Assembly (NCBI RefSeq): GCF_018417475.1 | Contig: NZ_CP054856.1 | Span: 1,643,001-1,707,000 of the forward strand | DNA length: 64,000 nt | Direction of reading: 5' to 3' | Origin: Novosphingobium decolorationis | GTDB lineage: Bacteria; Pseudomonadota; Alphaproteobacteria; Sphingomonadales; Sphingomonadaceae | Shown here: in pieces, positions 9,421 through 18,436 of the stretch | Numbering within the stretch: the first letter of the stretch is position 1 | How the letters are laid out: every line of letters begins with the position of its first letter | The notes under the pieces: generated by a model | What the model was told of the DNA's origin: nothing | Databases searched by the model: none | What the model saw: only the letters and a program-made list of their open reading frames with translations | Translations under genes and position numbers: made by a program

Positions 9421-9642
9421 GCTTGCGCTCCTTGCCGCCACCGCACGTCATGTGCCCCGCCACGATGGCGCAGCAGCCCCCGTCCCTGCAAGCCTCCCAC
9501 TTCCGCCAAGCGCGGTGTCGGGCCCGAAAAAGCGGCATTTGCACAGGAACCTGCGAAAGAATTCTCACCTGCATCGTTTTCGCGCGGAAAAGCCATTGCG
9601 CAAGCCGCGATCCGTTGTTACTGGCGCTTCCTCCACACCGAA

Positions 9643-9716
9643 GGCCCGATGGCGGAGTGGTGACGCAGCGGACTGCAAATCCGTATACGCCGGTTCGATT
9701 CCGGCTCGGGCCTCCA
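9643..9716 (+). tRNA. tRNA-Cys (GCA)
   Basis: A complete cloverleaf can be drawn. The acceptor GGCCCGA pairs with TCGGGCC, the anticodon loop CTGCAAA carries GCA, the T-arm reads CGGTTCGATTCCGG, the discriminator base is T, and the CCA end is encoded (9714-9716). It stands alone at the junction between the housekeeping block and the catabolic cluster. Confidence 0.95.
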
Positions 9717-9826
9717 CTACCGCCGATCGCAATTCCGGTCGAGTTCGGTCCTGTGGCTTTCCTCTCCATCCCGGACATGACGAGCGGCCTGCCCGCGGGC
9801 CTGTCGTGGCCCCAAACGCAACGCAA

Positions 9827-9867
9827 ACGGGCCGCGCAGATCGCCCTGCGCGGCCCGTGGGTTTTCT
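9827..9867. terminator. Hairpin terminator between tRNA-Cys and the SDR genes
   Basis: A 12-bp perfect stem (cgggccgcgcag / ctgcgcggcccg) with a 6-base loop. On the plus side it is followed by TGGGTTTTCT, and on the minus side by TTTGCGTT. It can end the minus-strand SDR operon and possibly the tRNA transcript. Confidence 0.7.
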
Positions 9868-9886
9868 CGGAGAATATGCCGAAGGA

Positions 9887-10786
9887 TCAGAGCGCGTTGG
9901 CGGCCTCGCGCGCCTTCCTGTAGCTGGCGCGGCGGCCCGCCTCGATCTGCAGGCGGTCGGCAAGGCCCGGATCCTCGGGGTATTCGCGGAAATCGGCGAG
10001 GACCTCGTCGAAGACTTCGGCCAGCTCGTCCTGGAACTCGGGGTGGGAGAAGATGTAGAAGCGGTTCTCCTGGATCGCCTCCAGCGTACGCGCGGCGATC
10101 ACCTCGGGCTCCATCCCGGCCTGGTGCAGCTTTTCGAGGTTGCTCACGAATTCGGTGTTCACCTCCTTCGCACCCGCCTTGAGCGCCTCGGGCCGGATCG
10201 CATCGCTCGCATAGATCTGGCTCTTCACCAGCCCCGGGCAGAGCATCGAGACGCCGATCCCGTGTGCGGCGAGGCTGTAGCGCAAGGACTCACTAAGGCC
10301 CCGGACCGCGAACTTGGTCGTGTTGTAGATGCCCGGCGCGCCATTGCACAGGAACGCGGCCATCGAGGCGGTGTTGCACACGTGGCCGCCCAGCCCGCGC
10401 TCCTTCATGCGCGGCACGAAAGTCGTCACCCCGTTGATGACGCCGTGCAGGTTGACCCCCAGAAGCCAGTCCCAGTCATCGTACGAACTGTCGTCGATGG
10501 TCTGGAAAAGGTTCACGCCAGCGTTGTTGAAGAGGAGACTGACCGGGCCAAGTTCGGCCTCCACCCGGTCGGCCGCCTGCGCAAAACTTTCGCGCGAGGC
10601 GACATCGAGCGGCACGCCCATCACGTGCTGGTTCTCCAGCAGCTTGAGCGCGGCCTCGATCGAATCCTCGCGCACGTCGGCGATGGCCACCTTGCACCCT
10701 TCGGCAAGGAGGGCGCGGGCAAGGCCCAGGCCCAGCCCGTTCGCCCCGCCCGTCACGAAGGCCGTGCGGCCCGCAAGCTGTGTCAT
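9887..10786 (-). CDS. SDR family oxidoreductase, C-alpha-dehydrogenase-like (LigD/LigL/LigN type)
   Basis: NAD(P)-dependent short-chain dehydrogenase of 299 residues. It shows the Rossmann motif GGANGLGLGLA, NNAG, and the catalytic Tyr/Lys in GIYNTTKFAVRG. The C-terminal tail (~60 residues, with RFYIFSHPEF) is typical of the sphingomonad C-alpha-dehydrogenases, which oxidise the benzylic alcohol of beta-aryl ethers to a ketone before GST cleavage. It starts 10 bases after the neighbouring SDR stop, so the two form an operon. Two similar SDRs occur elsewhere in the window (25.7 and 36.4 kb), as expected for a set of stereospecific paralogues. The substrate is inferred from context. Confidence 0.82.
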   Translation of the reverse strand: MTQLAGRTAFVTGGANGLGLGLARALLAEGCKVAIADVREDSIEAALKLLENQHVMGVPLDVASRESFAQAADRVEAELGPVSLLFNNAGVNLFQTIDDSSYDDWDWLLGVNLHGVINGVTTFVPRMKERGLGGHVCNTASMAAFLCNGAPGIYNTTKFAVRGLSESLRYSLAAHGIGVSMLCPGLVKSQIYASDAIRPEALKAGAKEVNTEFVSNLEKLHQAGMEPEVIAARTLEAIQENRFYIFSHPEFQDELAEVFDEVLADFREYPEDPGLADRLQIEAGRRASYRKAREAANAL

Positions 10787-10796
10787 GCCCGCCCCC

Positions 10797-11732
10797 TTAC
10801 GCGACGCCAGCTTCAGACATCTGCGCGGCGCGCAGGGCCTTCTGCCGGTCGATCTCCTGGGTGATCGCCGAGTTGCGGAACAGCACGCCGAAGGTGTTCT
10901 TGTACTCCTCGTTCTCGGGCAGCTGGACCTGCACCGCCGCGGTGGTCGCCTCGCCACGCTCCTGCACGCCGATGAGGAATTCGGCGTGGGTGAGGATGTA
11001 GAGTTCATCGTTGAGGATGCCCGTCAGCACGCGCTCACCGACCTCTTCCTTGGTCTGGTAGAGGTGGAAGAAGCTGCCCCCCGCCTGGCGCCCCTTGTCG
11101 GCCTCGGCGTAACCGGTTTCGGCGAGGGCGTCGGGACGGGTGCGCCCGGCTTCGGCAATGTTCGACTGCACCGCGCCCGGGCAGAAGGCCGAGCACACGA
11201 TGCCGCGCGATTCCAGTTCAGGGCGCATGCATTCCATCATCGAGGTGACGGCCGCCTTGCCCGAGGAATAGATCGTGGTGCCCGGCGCTGGCACGAGCGC
11301 GGACATCGAGGCGGTGTTGACGATGTGGCCGCCCTCGCCGTGCTTGAGCATGCGCGGCAGCATGGTGACGATACCGTTGATCGTGCCGCCCACGTTCACG
11401 CCCATGACCCAGTCCCAGTCGGCGAAAGTCGCCATGTCGGTGGGGCCGACAACCGCAACCCCTGCGTTGTTGCACAGGATGTGGATCTTGCCGAACTTGG
11501 CCTCGGTGGCATCGGCGGCGGCAGCAAAGGCAGCGCGGTCGGTGACGTCGAGCTGGAGCGCGAGCACCTTGTCGCCGCCGTCCAGTTCGGCTGCGGCGTC
11601 ATCGAGATGGTCCTGGCGAATGTCGGCAATAGCAACGTTCATGCCCGCTCCCAGCAGGGCCTTGGCGATACCCAGGCCAATCCCGCTGGCGCCGCCGGTC
11701 ACAAAGGCGGTCTTCCCCGGTAGATCCTGCAT
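10797..11732 (-). CDS. SDR family oxidoreductase, C-alpha-dehydrogenase-like
   Basis: 311-residue short-chain dehydrogenase with GGASGIGLGIA, CNNAG and the active-site segment TIYSSGKAAVTS. Residues ADIRQDHLDDA after the second strand suggest NAD rather than NADP, because an Asp ends beta-2. It carries the C-terminal extension (DELYILTHAEF) shared by the LigD/LigL/LigN group. It is first in a two-gene operon with the SDR at 9887 and diverges from an MFS gene. The motif ATTGTATGC lies ~80 bases upstream, shared with other promoters in this cluster. It probably oxidises one stereoisomer of a guaiacylglycerol-beta-aryl ether; that is inference. Confidence 0.82.
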   Translation of the reverse strand: MQDLPGKTAFVTGGASGIGLGIAKALLGAGMNVAIADIRQDHLDDAAAELDGGDKVLALQLDVTDRAAFAAAADATEAKFGKIHILCNNAGVAVVGPTDMATFADWDWVMGVNVGGTINGIVTMLPRMLKHGEGGHIVNTASMSALVPAPGTTIYSSGKAAVTSMMECMRPELESRGIVCSAFCPGAVQSNIAEAGRTRPDALAETGYAEADKGRQAGGSFFHLYQTKEEVGERVLTGILNDELYILTHAEFLIGVQERGEATTAAVQVQLPENEEYKNTFGVLFRNSAITQEIDRQKALRAAQMSEAGVA

Positions 11733-11813
11733 AGTTCCTCACTCCTCTCCATCGATTTTTCAAACTTTTTCGGCCTTGAACCGAATCTCCTGTCTTTTTT
11801 TCACGAACAAGAG

Positions 11814-11822
11814 ATTGTATGC
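11814..11822. promoter_or_regulatory. Candidate operator half-site ATTGTATGC
   Basis: The sequence ATTGTATGC lies in the divergent region between the SDR and MFS genes. It recurs at 21062, on the other strand at 24832, and within a perfect palindrome at 46040-46054, always next to catabolic promoters. Confidence 0.5.
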
Positions 11823-11889
11823 AAGGCCAACAATAACGAATGGGAACGACCTGACAAGGCGTCCTGAGAGAGATGGGAAGAGAGACGCG

Positions 11890-13317
11890 ATGGCAGTAGC
11901 GAGTGCCGGTATCGAGCCGTTCGAGCCTGCGGGCAGCGAAGCGCAAGGGGCCGCCGGTCAGGATGGCGCCGAATCGCGCGAATGGCCCACGCCCTCCAGC
12001 GCCTACTGGGCGCTGGCCGTGATTGTCCTGGCGACCTTTCTCACCTTCTTCGACCAGGTCGTGTTCGGGATGATGGCCGAACGGATCAAGGCCGACTTCG
12101 GGCTCACCGATTCGCAGCTGGGCTTCCTCGCGGGGCCCGCCAGCATCATCTGCTACCTCTTCGTGGGCATCCCGCTCGCCCGCCTCGCCGACATCTTTCC
12201 GCGCAAGTACGTGCTTTCAGGCGGCGTCGCGGTGATCGGCCTTGTCACCATTGCAGGCGGCATCGCGCAGAACTTCATCCAGTTCGTGGGCAGCCGCGTG
12301 TTCCTGGCCGCGGGCGGTTCGGCGCACGCGCCCGCTTCCTATTCGCTGCTCGCCGACATGTTCCCGCCCAAGAAGATCACCCGCGCCTTTGCCGTGCTGC
12401 AGCTGGGCTTCATCGGCGGATCGACGCTCGGCCCCCTTCTCGGCGGCCAGCTGATCGCGATGACCTCGCACTGGGAGCCGACCGTCTGGGGCTCCTTTCG
12501 CATCTATTCCTGGCAGTGGATCCTGATCTGGACGGGCCTACCCGCCTTCCTCTTCGCGCTCCTGTTCCTGACCGTGAAGGAACCCAAGCGCCTTGTCATT
12601 CCGGGCATGATGAACACTGTCCCGGAAAACGCCTCGCTCTCGCGCCGCATCCTCACCTTCACCGGCCTCGACGCGGCCAAGGCGATCCACGCCAACCGCC
12701 GCGTCTACTACCCGCTGTTCTTCGGTCTTGCGCTGAGCGCGATCGAGACCTTCGGCCTTTCCTTCTGGCGCGTGCCCTTCATGATCCGCACCTACGGCTG
12801 GAACGAAGCGCAGATCGGCGCGGTCATCGGCGGCATGACGCTCGTCGCCTCGCTGCTCGGCCTGGTCCTGGGCGGCACCTTCGTCGAATGGCTGGCCAAG
12901 CGCCGCAAGGACGCCAACGTCGTTGCCGCCACGATCTGCTTTGCCGTCGTCACCGTGTGCTCGATCCTCTCGCCGCTCATGCCCAACGGCTATGCGGCGC
13001 TGGGCGTCGCCTCGTTCGGCGCGATGTTCGGGATTGCAGGCGCGGTGCCCCAGAACGCGGCGATCCAGCGCGTCGCGCCCAACGCCATGCGCGGGCAGGT
13101 CACCGCGATCTACCTGTTCATGTTCACCTTCTTTGGCGCGATGGGCAGCTTCGTGATCGGGCTTGTCGCGCAGTACGTCGTCGCCGACCCGGCCAAGCTG
13201 TGGCTGGCGCTGGAGATCACCGCGATCGCCCTGCTGCCGCTCGCCACTTTCTGCATCTACCGGGCAATCCGCCCCTACCGCGAGGAGATCGAGCGTCTCG
13301 AAGCGCTGGGCCTGTGA
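11890..13317 (+). CDS. MFS transporter (aromatic/lignin dimer uptake candidate)
   Basis: 475-residue major facilitator protein with 12 predicted membrane segments. The loop after the second helix, GIPLARLADIFPRKYVL, is the MFS A-motif. The Asp in TFFDQVVFGMM of the first helix is a typical proton-coupling position. I chose the ATG at 11890; the upstream continuation of the frame is not MFS-like. It leads a plus-strand run with an NTF2-like protein, an aldehyde dehydrogenase, LigW and a second MFS protein, so an aromatic or biaryl substrate is likely. The sphingomonad biaryl importer DdvK is also an MFS protein, but I cannot assign the substrate from sequence. Confidence 0.8.
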   Translation: MAVASAGIEPFEPAGSEAQGAAGQDGAESREWPTPSSAYWALAVIVLATFLTFFDQVVFGMMAERIKADFGLTDSQLGFLAGPASIICYLFVGIPLARLADIFPRKYVLSGGVAVIGLVTIAGGIAQNFIQFVGSRVFLAAGGSAHAPASYSLLADMFPPKKITRAFAVLQLGFIGGSTLGPLLGGQLIAMTSHWEPTVWGSFRIYSWQWILIWTGLPAFLFALLFLTVKEPKRLVIPGMMNTVPENASLSRRILTFTGLDAAKAIHANRRVYYPLFFGLALSAIETFGLSFWRVPFMIRTYGWNEAQIGAVIGGMTLVASLLGLVLGGTFVEWLAKRRKDANVVAATICFAVVTVCSILSPLMPNGYAALGVASFGAMFGIAGAVPQNAAIQRVAPNAMRGQVTAIYLFMFTFFGAMGSFVIGLVAQYVVADPAKLWLALEITAIALLPLATFCIYRAIRPYREEIERLEALGL

Positions 13318-13364
13318 CCCTGCCCCAACCCGACAACGATAATCCCAGGAGAGAGGACCCCCAT

Positions 13365-14141
13365 ATGACCGACACCGCCCGCATCGAGGCCCTGGAAAAC
13401 CAGGTCGCCGATCTGGCCCGCCGCCTGACCGTGCGCGAGGACGAGCTGGACGTGCGCAAGCTGCAGCACCTCTACGGCTATCTCATCGACAAGTGCATGT
13501 ACAACGAGACCGTCGACCTGTTCACCGACGATGCCGAAGTGCGCTTCTTCGGCGGCGTGTGGAAGGGCAAGGAAGGCGCGCGCCGCCTTTACGTCGAGCG
13601 GTTCCAGAAGCGCTTCACCCACGGCAACAACGGCCCGATCGACGGCTTCCTGCTCGACCATCCGCAGCTCCAGGACATCGTCACCATCGATCCCGACGGC
13701 GTGACCGCGCACGCACGCGCGCGTTCGATGATGCAGGCCGGGCGCCACAAGGACTACCTCACCCCCGACAACCCGATGATGGCCAACCCGCGCCAGTGGT
13801 GGGAAGGCGGCATTTACGAGAACACCTACAAGAAGGTGGACGGGGTCTGGCGCATCCACGTGCTCAACTACTTCCCGCACTGGCACGCCGATTTCGACAA
13901 GGGCTGGGCCTATACCGAGGCCGAATACGTCCCCTTCCCCAAGGTGCTTTACCCCGAGGACCCGAGCGGCCCGGACGCCCTGATCGAGGATCACTGGCTC
14001 TGGCCCACCCACAAGCTGCTGCCCTTCCACATGCCCCACCCTGTGACCGGCAAGGACATGGTGGCCGAGCGCTGGCAGGGCGACATCGACCGCGCCCAAG
14101 CCAAGGCAGACGCCAAGGCAGGTGCCCAGGCGGCCGAATAG
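13365..14141 (+). CDS. NTF2/SnoaL-like protein, candidate diarylpropane lyase (LdpA-like)
   Basis: 258-residue protein. After a short coiled N-terminus (IEALENQVADLARRL) comes an NTF2-like alpha+beta cone: LQHLYGYLIDKCMYNETVDLF, then ...DAEVRFFGGVWKGKEGARRLY, and a hydrophobic core with FLLDHPQLQDIVTI. No cofactor motif is visible. Established: sphingomonad LdpA is an NTF2-fold, cofactor-free lyase that removes formaldehyde from a beta-1 diarylpropane diol to give lignostilbene. The size, the LLDH..LQDI signature shared with the protein at 24.9 kb, and neighbouring lignostilbene dioxygenases make this family likely. The specific reaction is inference. The RBS CCAGGAGAGAGG precedes ATG 13365. 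Confidence 0.72.
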   Translation: MTDTARIEALENQVADLARRLTVREDELDVRKLQHLYGYLIDKCMYNETVDLFTDDAEVRFFGGVWKGKEGARRLYVERFQKRFTHGNNGPIDGFLLDHPQLQDIVTIDPDGVTAHARARSMMQAGRHKDYLTPDNPMMANPRQWWEGGIYENTYKKVDGVWRIHVLNYFPHWHADFDKGWAYTEAEYVPFPKVLYPEDPSGPDALIEDHWLWPTHKLLPFHMPHPVTGKDMVAERWQGDIDRAQAKADAKAGAQAAE

Positions 14142-14159
14142 GCCCGCCTGCGCCCTGAC

Positions 14160-14212
14160 GGCAGGGCTCCCTCGCGCCGCTTCGAACCCCTCTGGCGCGA
14201 GAGGGCCCTGCC
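14160..14212 (+). other. Long intergenic hairpin inside the operon
   Basis: Arms of about 19 bases (14160-14178 and 14194-14212) pair with two mismatches around a 15-base loop. No T-tract follows, so it is more likely an mRNA-stabilising or attenuating stem between the NTF2-like gene and the aldehyde dehydrogenase than a terminator. Confidence 0.55.
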
Positions 14213-14267
14213 CGATGGCCCCTGCCTGAAGGCCCTTTACCCGATCCCTCCAGCCGCGCGGTGAGGC

Positions 14268-15698
14268 ATGAGCGAATACCCTGAACTGTACCTGATGATC
14301 GACGGCGAGCGCCTCTCCGGCGCCGACCGCAGGACCCACGATGTTCTGAACCCGGCGACTGGCGAGACCATCGGCAAGCTGCCACTTGCGAGCAGCGCCG
14401 ACCTCGACCGCGCACTGGAGGCGGCCGCGCGCGGCTTTGCCCGCTGGCGCAAATCGACGCCGCAGGAACGCGCGAACGTACTCAACGGCGCGGCGCGCCT
14501 GATGCGCGAGCGCACAGAGGACATCGCGCGCATCGCCGTCCTCGAACAGGGCAAGACCCTTGCCGAAGCGCGCATCGAGGTCGGCATGAACATCGGCCTT
14601 TTCGAGTTCTATGCGGGCGAAGTCTTTCGCATCTACGGCCGCACGCTGGTGCGCCCCGAAGGCATGCGCTCGACCGTGGTGCACGAGCCCGTCGGTCCGG
14701 TTGCGGCCTTTGCGCCCTGGAACTTTCCCATCGGCAATCCGGGCCGCAAGCTCGGCGCGCCGGTCGCGGCGGGCTGCTCGGTCATCATGAAGGCGGCCGA
14801 GGAAACCCCCGCCAGCGCGCTTGCCGTGCTGCAATGCCTTTATGACGCGGGGCTTCCCACCGATGTCGCGCAGGCCGTCTTCGGCGTGCCCGACGAAGTC
14901 TCGCGCCACCTCCTGGCCAGTCCCGTCATCCGCAAGCTCTCGTTCACCGGCTCCACCGTGGTCGGGCGCCAGCTCGCCAAGCTCGCGGCGGAGGATTTCA
15001 AGCGCACGACGATGGAACTGGGCGGCCACGGCCCCGTGCTCGTCTTTGCCGACGCCGATATCGAGCGCGTGCTCGACATTGCCGTGCCGCAGAAGTTCCG
15101 CAACGGCGGGCAGGTCTGCGTCAGCCCCACCCGCTTCCTCGTCGAGGCGCCTGTCTACGAGGCCTTCCGCGAAGGCTTTGCAAGCCGCGCCGCGGCCTTG
15201 CGGATCGGCCCCGGCCTCGCCCCGGAAAGCCAGATGGGTCCGCTCGCCAACCCGCGCCGGGTGGAGGCCATCGACGCGCTCATCCACGAGGCGGTGGATG
15301 CGGGCGCGCGCCTCCACACCGGCGGCGAGCGGCTGGGCAACCAGGGCTTCTTCTACCAGCCCACGGTCCTCTCCGACGTGCCGCAAACCGCGCGCATCAT
15401 GAACGAGGAACCCTTCGGCCCGGTCGCCCTCCTCAACCGCTTCGAGAGCGAGGAAGCCATGATCGCCGAGGCCAACCGCCTGCCCTACGGCCTTGCCGCC
15501 TACGCCTGGACATCGAACGCCTCGCGCCAGAAGCGCCTTTCGGCCGCCATCGAGGCGGGCATGGTCGGCATCAACACGCCCATGATCGGGGGCGCGGACA
15601 GCCCCTTTGGCGGGGTCAAATGGTCAGGCCACGGGCACGAGGACGGGCCCGAAGGCATCATGGCCTGCCTCGTCACCAAGGCTGTACACGAAGGATAA
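14268..15698 (+). CDS. NAD(P)-dependent aldehyde dehydrogenase
   Basis: 476-residue ALDH-superfamily enzyme, closest in layout to succinate-semialdehyde/aromatic aldehyde dehydrogenases. It has the NAD-binding FAPWNFPIGNPGRKLG, FTGSTVVGRQLA, the general-base Glu in TMELGGHGP, the nucleophile Cys in NGGQVCVSPTR, and EEPFGPVA near the C-terminus. It ends 7 bases before ligW and follows the NTF2-like gene. Plausible substrates are vanillin-type or C3-side-chain aldehydes, or the formyl group of a biaryl. The position next to LigW suggests making a 5-carboxy aromatic for decarboxylation; that link is inference. Confidence 0.85.
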   Translation: MSEYPELYLMIDGERLSGADRRTHDVLNPATGETIGKLPLASSADLDRALEAAARGFARWRKSTPQERANVLNGAARLMRERTEDIARIAVLEQGKTLAEARIEVGMNIGLFEFYAGEVFRIYGRTLVRPEGMRSTVVHEPVGPVAAFAPWNFPIGNPGRKLGAPVAAGCSVIMKAAEETPASALAVLQCLYDAGLPTDVAQAVFGVPDEVSRHLLASPVIRKLSFTGSTVVGRQLAKLAAEDFKRTTMELGGHGPVLVFADADIERVLDIAVPQKFRNGGQVCVSPTRFLVEAPVYEAFREGFASRAAALRIGPGLAPESQMGPLANPRRVEAIDALIHEAVDAGARLHTGGERLGNQGFFYQPTVLSDVPQTARIMNEEPFGPVALLNRFESEEAMIAEANRLPYGLAAYAWTSNASRQKRLSAAIEAGMVGINTPMIGGADSPFGGVKWSGHGHEDGPEGIMACLVTKAVHEG

Positions 15699-15705
15699 CA
15701 AAGAC

Positions 15706-16761
15706 ATGACGGGAGAGCTCAAGACCGGCGGTGACAAGGGCTACCTTCGCATCGCCACCGAAGAGGCCTTCGCCACGCGCGAGCAGATCGACATCTACCT
15801 GCGCATGGTGAAGGACGGGACTGCGGACAAGGGCATGGTCTCGCTCTGGGGCTTCTACGCCAAGAGCCCGAGCGAGCGCGCGATGACCATCATCGAGCGC
15901 CTGCTGGACCTGGGCGAGCGGCGCCTCGCGGACATGGACGCCCACGGCATCGACAAGGCGATCCTGGCGCTGACCTCGCCCGGCGTGCAGCCGCTCCTCG
16001 ACCTGGACGAGGCCAAAGGCATTGCGCTGGCCGCCAACGATTACCTCGCCGAGCGCTGCCAGGCCCACCCCGACCGCTTCATCGGCATGACCGCCGTCGC
16101 CCCGCAGGACCCGGAATGGTCCGCCGCCGAGATCCGGCGCGGCGCGAAGGAGCTGGGCTTCAAGGGCGTCCAGATCAACAGCCACACCCAGGGCGAATAT
16201 CTGGACGCGGCCAAGTTCGATCCGATCTTCCGTGCGCTCGCGGATGTCGGCCAGCCGCTCTACATCCACCCCTCGACCCCGCCCGATGCGATGATCGACC
16301 CCATGCTCGAAGCGGGGCTCGACGGCGCGATCTTCGGCTTCGGGGTGGAGACGGGGATGCACCTGCTCCGCCTCATCACCAGCGGCATCTTCGACCGCTA
16401 CCCGACCTTGCAGATCATGGTCGGCCACATGGGCGAGGCGCTGCCCTACTGGCTCTACCGGCTCGACTACATGCACCAGGCGGGCGTGCGCGCGAACCGC
16501 TACGAATGCATGAAGCCCCTGAACAAGACGATTGCCGAGTATTTCCGCAGCAATGTCCTGGTCACCAACTCGGGCATGGCCTGGGAGCCCGCGGTCAAGT
16601 TCGCGCAGAGCGTCATGGGCACCGAGCGCGTGATGTACGCGATGGACTATCCCTATGAAGTCGTCGCGCAGGAGGTCCACGCCATGGACGCGATGGACAT
16701 GCCCTTCGACGCCAAACGCCAGTTCTTCCAGACCAACGCTGAAAAATGGTTCAACCTGTGA
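15706..16761 (+). CDS. ligW: 5-carboxyvanillate decarboxylase LigW
   Basis: Metal-dependent (Mn2+) non-oxidative decarboxylase of the amidohydrolase superfamily. It converts 5-carboxyvanillate to vanillate in the 5,5'-dehydrodivanillate (biphenyl) pathway. The 351-residue protein agrees with remembered LigW sequences from start to end, and the known metal ligands fall at the same numbers: Glu19 in IATEEAF, His188 in PLYIHPS, Asp314 in YAMDYPY. The segment MVGHMGEALPYWLYRLDYMHQ is characteristic. The start ATG 15706 gives exactly this numbering. It sits in an operon after an aldehyde dehydrogenase and overlaps the next MFS gene. Confidence 0.95.
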   Translation: MTGELKTGGDKGYLRIATEEAFATREQIDIYLRMVKDGTADKGMVSLWGFYAKSPSERAMTIIERLLDLGERRLADMDAHGIDKAILALTSPGVQPLLDLDEAKGIALAANDYLAERCQAHPDRFIGMTAVAPQDPEWSAAEIRRGAKELGFKGVQINSHTQGEYLDAAKFDPIFRALADVGQPLYIHPSTPPDAMIDPMLEAGLDGAIFGFGVETGMHLLRLITSGIFDRYPTLQIMVGHMGEALPYWLYRLDYMHQAGVRANRYECMKPLNKTIAEYFRSNVLVTNSGMAWEPAVKFAQSVMGTERVMYAMDYPYEVVAQEVHAMDAMDMPFDAKRQFFQTNAEKWFNL

Positions 16762-18392
16762 AGGCCGACGTGACCCCGAGTGCTCCGCCACCCACCCGCG
16801 ACGACAGGATCGGCACGGCCGGCTGGCGCATCCTCACCCTGATCTGCGCGGCCCAGGCGATGAGCCTGCTCGACCGCCAGATCCTCTCGATCCTCGCCAG
16901 CGACATCCGCGCCGATCTGAACATTGGCGATGCCGAACTGGGCCTGCTCTACGGCACCGTCTTCGCGCTTTTCTACGCGCTCTTCTCGCTCCCGCTGGGG
17001 CGGCTCGCCGATGGCTGGATCCGCACGAAGCTGCTCGCGATCTGCATCGCGATCTGGTCGGTCTCGACACTGATGGCGGCCTTCGCCTCGGGCTTTGCCC
17101 TCCTTGCCCTCTCGCGCCTGGGCGTCGGGATCGGCGAGGCCGCCGCCCAGCCGACCGGCAACAGCCTCATCTTCGATGTCATCCCCAAGGGACGGCGCAG
17201 CTTCGCCATGGCCGCCGTCGCCATCGCCATCGCCTTGGGCCTTGGTGCCTCGATGATGCTGGGAGGAATCGCGGCGGACTGGTGGAACCACGCCTTTACC
17301 TCCGGCGCGCCGCTCGGCCTTTCGGGCTGGCAGTTCGCCTTCGTGGTCGCGGCCCTTCCCGGTTTCATCCTCGTGCTGCTGCTCCTGCGCGAGCCGGAAC
17401 CCGAACGCGGCAAGAGCGATGGCATCGCCACGAAAAAGGACCCAGCGCCCTTCAAGGCCAGCCTCGCGCTCTTTGCCGCCGTTGCCCCCGTCACCAACTG
17501 GGCCATGCTGCACCGGCGCGGGGCTCCTGCGCGCAGCTGGATCGCCAACATCGTGGGCCTTGCCCTGATCGTGACCGCCTGCACCACGATCGCAAGGCTC
17601 GCCCAGCACTTCTCGCCGCGTCCCGCCATCGATTTCGGCGTCCTCGCCATCAACCCGCATGTCCTGCAGTGGAGCGTGGTCGGCTTCGGGGCCTTCGTGA
17701 TCCTCAACCTGTTCCAGTCGCTCAAGCTCTCCGACCGCCCGGCCCACGCGGCCATCGCCTCGCCCACGCTGCTGTTGCTGATGGGCGCGGGCGCGCTGCA
17801 ATACGCGATCAACTACGGGGTCATGGGCTTCACGCCGTCCTTCCTGATGCGCAGCTACGGCCTCTCCGCGCGCGAGACCGGGCTCAACTTCGGCCTCCTC
17901 TCGGCGGGCCTGGGCATGCTCGGCCCGCTGGTGGCCGGCCCGCTCGCCGACAAGGCCAACCGCTACCTTCCGGGCGCAGGCCGCATCGGCCTCACCCTCG
18001 CCTCGCTCGGCCTCTCGCCGCTCCTCGCGATCTGGGTCTACACCGCCCCCGAGGCGAGCAGCTTCTACCTGCGCTTCACGCTCTATTCGCTGGTGCTGAC
18101 GATGTGGATGCCCCCACTCTACGCGATGATGTACAACCTCGTCCTGCCCCGCATGCGCGGCGTGACAAGCTCGGCCTTCGTGATGATCTCGACGCTGAGC
18201 GGCCTTGGCATCGGCCCCTACGCGGTGGGCATGATCAGCGACGCCAACGGCGGGAACCTGGGCTCGGCGATCCTCTCGGTGAACCTCGTCGCTCCCGTGA
18301 TCGTGGTCTGCCTCATCCTCGCCATGATCTGGGTAAAACGCGACGAAAACAGCCTCGTCCCCCGCTGCCGCGCCGCCGGAGAGCCGGTCTGA
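16746..18392 (+). CDS. MFS transporter
   Basis: 548-residue major facilitator with 12 or more membrane segments and the A-motif region LPLGRLADGWIRTKLL. An unusually long central loop and two extra hydrophobic stretches (about residues 265-330) explain the length. The first helix carries LLDRQILSILA, typical of the spinster/aromatic-acid branch. The ATG at 16746 overlaps ligW by 16 bases. A GTG at 16758 gives the tight GTGA stop-start overlap and is an equally good start. Translational coupling with ligW points to an aromatic acid or biaryl substrate. Confidence 0.8.
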   Translation: MVQPVKADVTPSAPPPTRDDRIGTAGWRILTLICAAQAMSLLDRQILSILASDIRADLNIGDAELGLLYGTVFALFYALFSLPLGRLADGWIRTKLLAICIAIWSVSTLMAAFASGFALLALSRLGVGIGEAAAQPTGNSLIFDVIPKGRRSFAMAAVAIAIALGLGASMMLGGIAADWWNHAFTSGAPLGLSGWQFAFVVAALPGFILVLLLLREPEPERGKSDGIATKKDPAPFKASLALFAAVAPVTNWAMLHRRGAPARSWIANIVGLALIVTACTTIARLAQHFSPRPAIDFGVLAINPHVLQWSVVGFGAFVILNLFQSLKLSDRPAHAAIASPTLLLLMGAGALQYAINYGVMGFTPSFLMRSYGLSARETGLNFGLLSAGLGMLGPLVAGPLADKANRYLPGAGRIGLTLASLGLSPLLAIWVYTAPEASSFYLRFTLYSLVLTMWMPPLYAMMYNLVLPRMRGVTSSAFVMISTLSGLGIGPYAVGMISDANGGNLGSAILSVNLVAPVIVVCLILAMIWVKRDENSLVPRCRAAGEPV

Positions 18393-18436
18393 CGCACGCC
18401 CCTTCCGGCGGCTGCGAAGTGCAGGAGAAAGGGGAA

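Noticed and set aside
13275..15386. 703-codon minus-strand frame opposite the NTF2-like and ALDH genes
   Set aside because: It is the antisense of two well-supported genes and has no recognisable motif.
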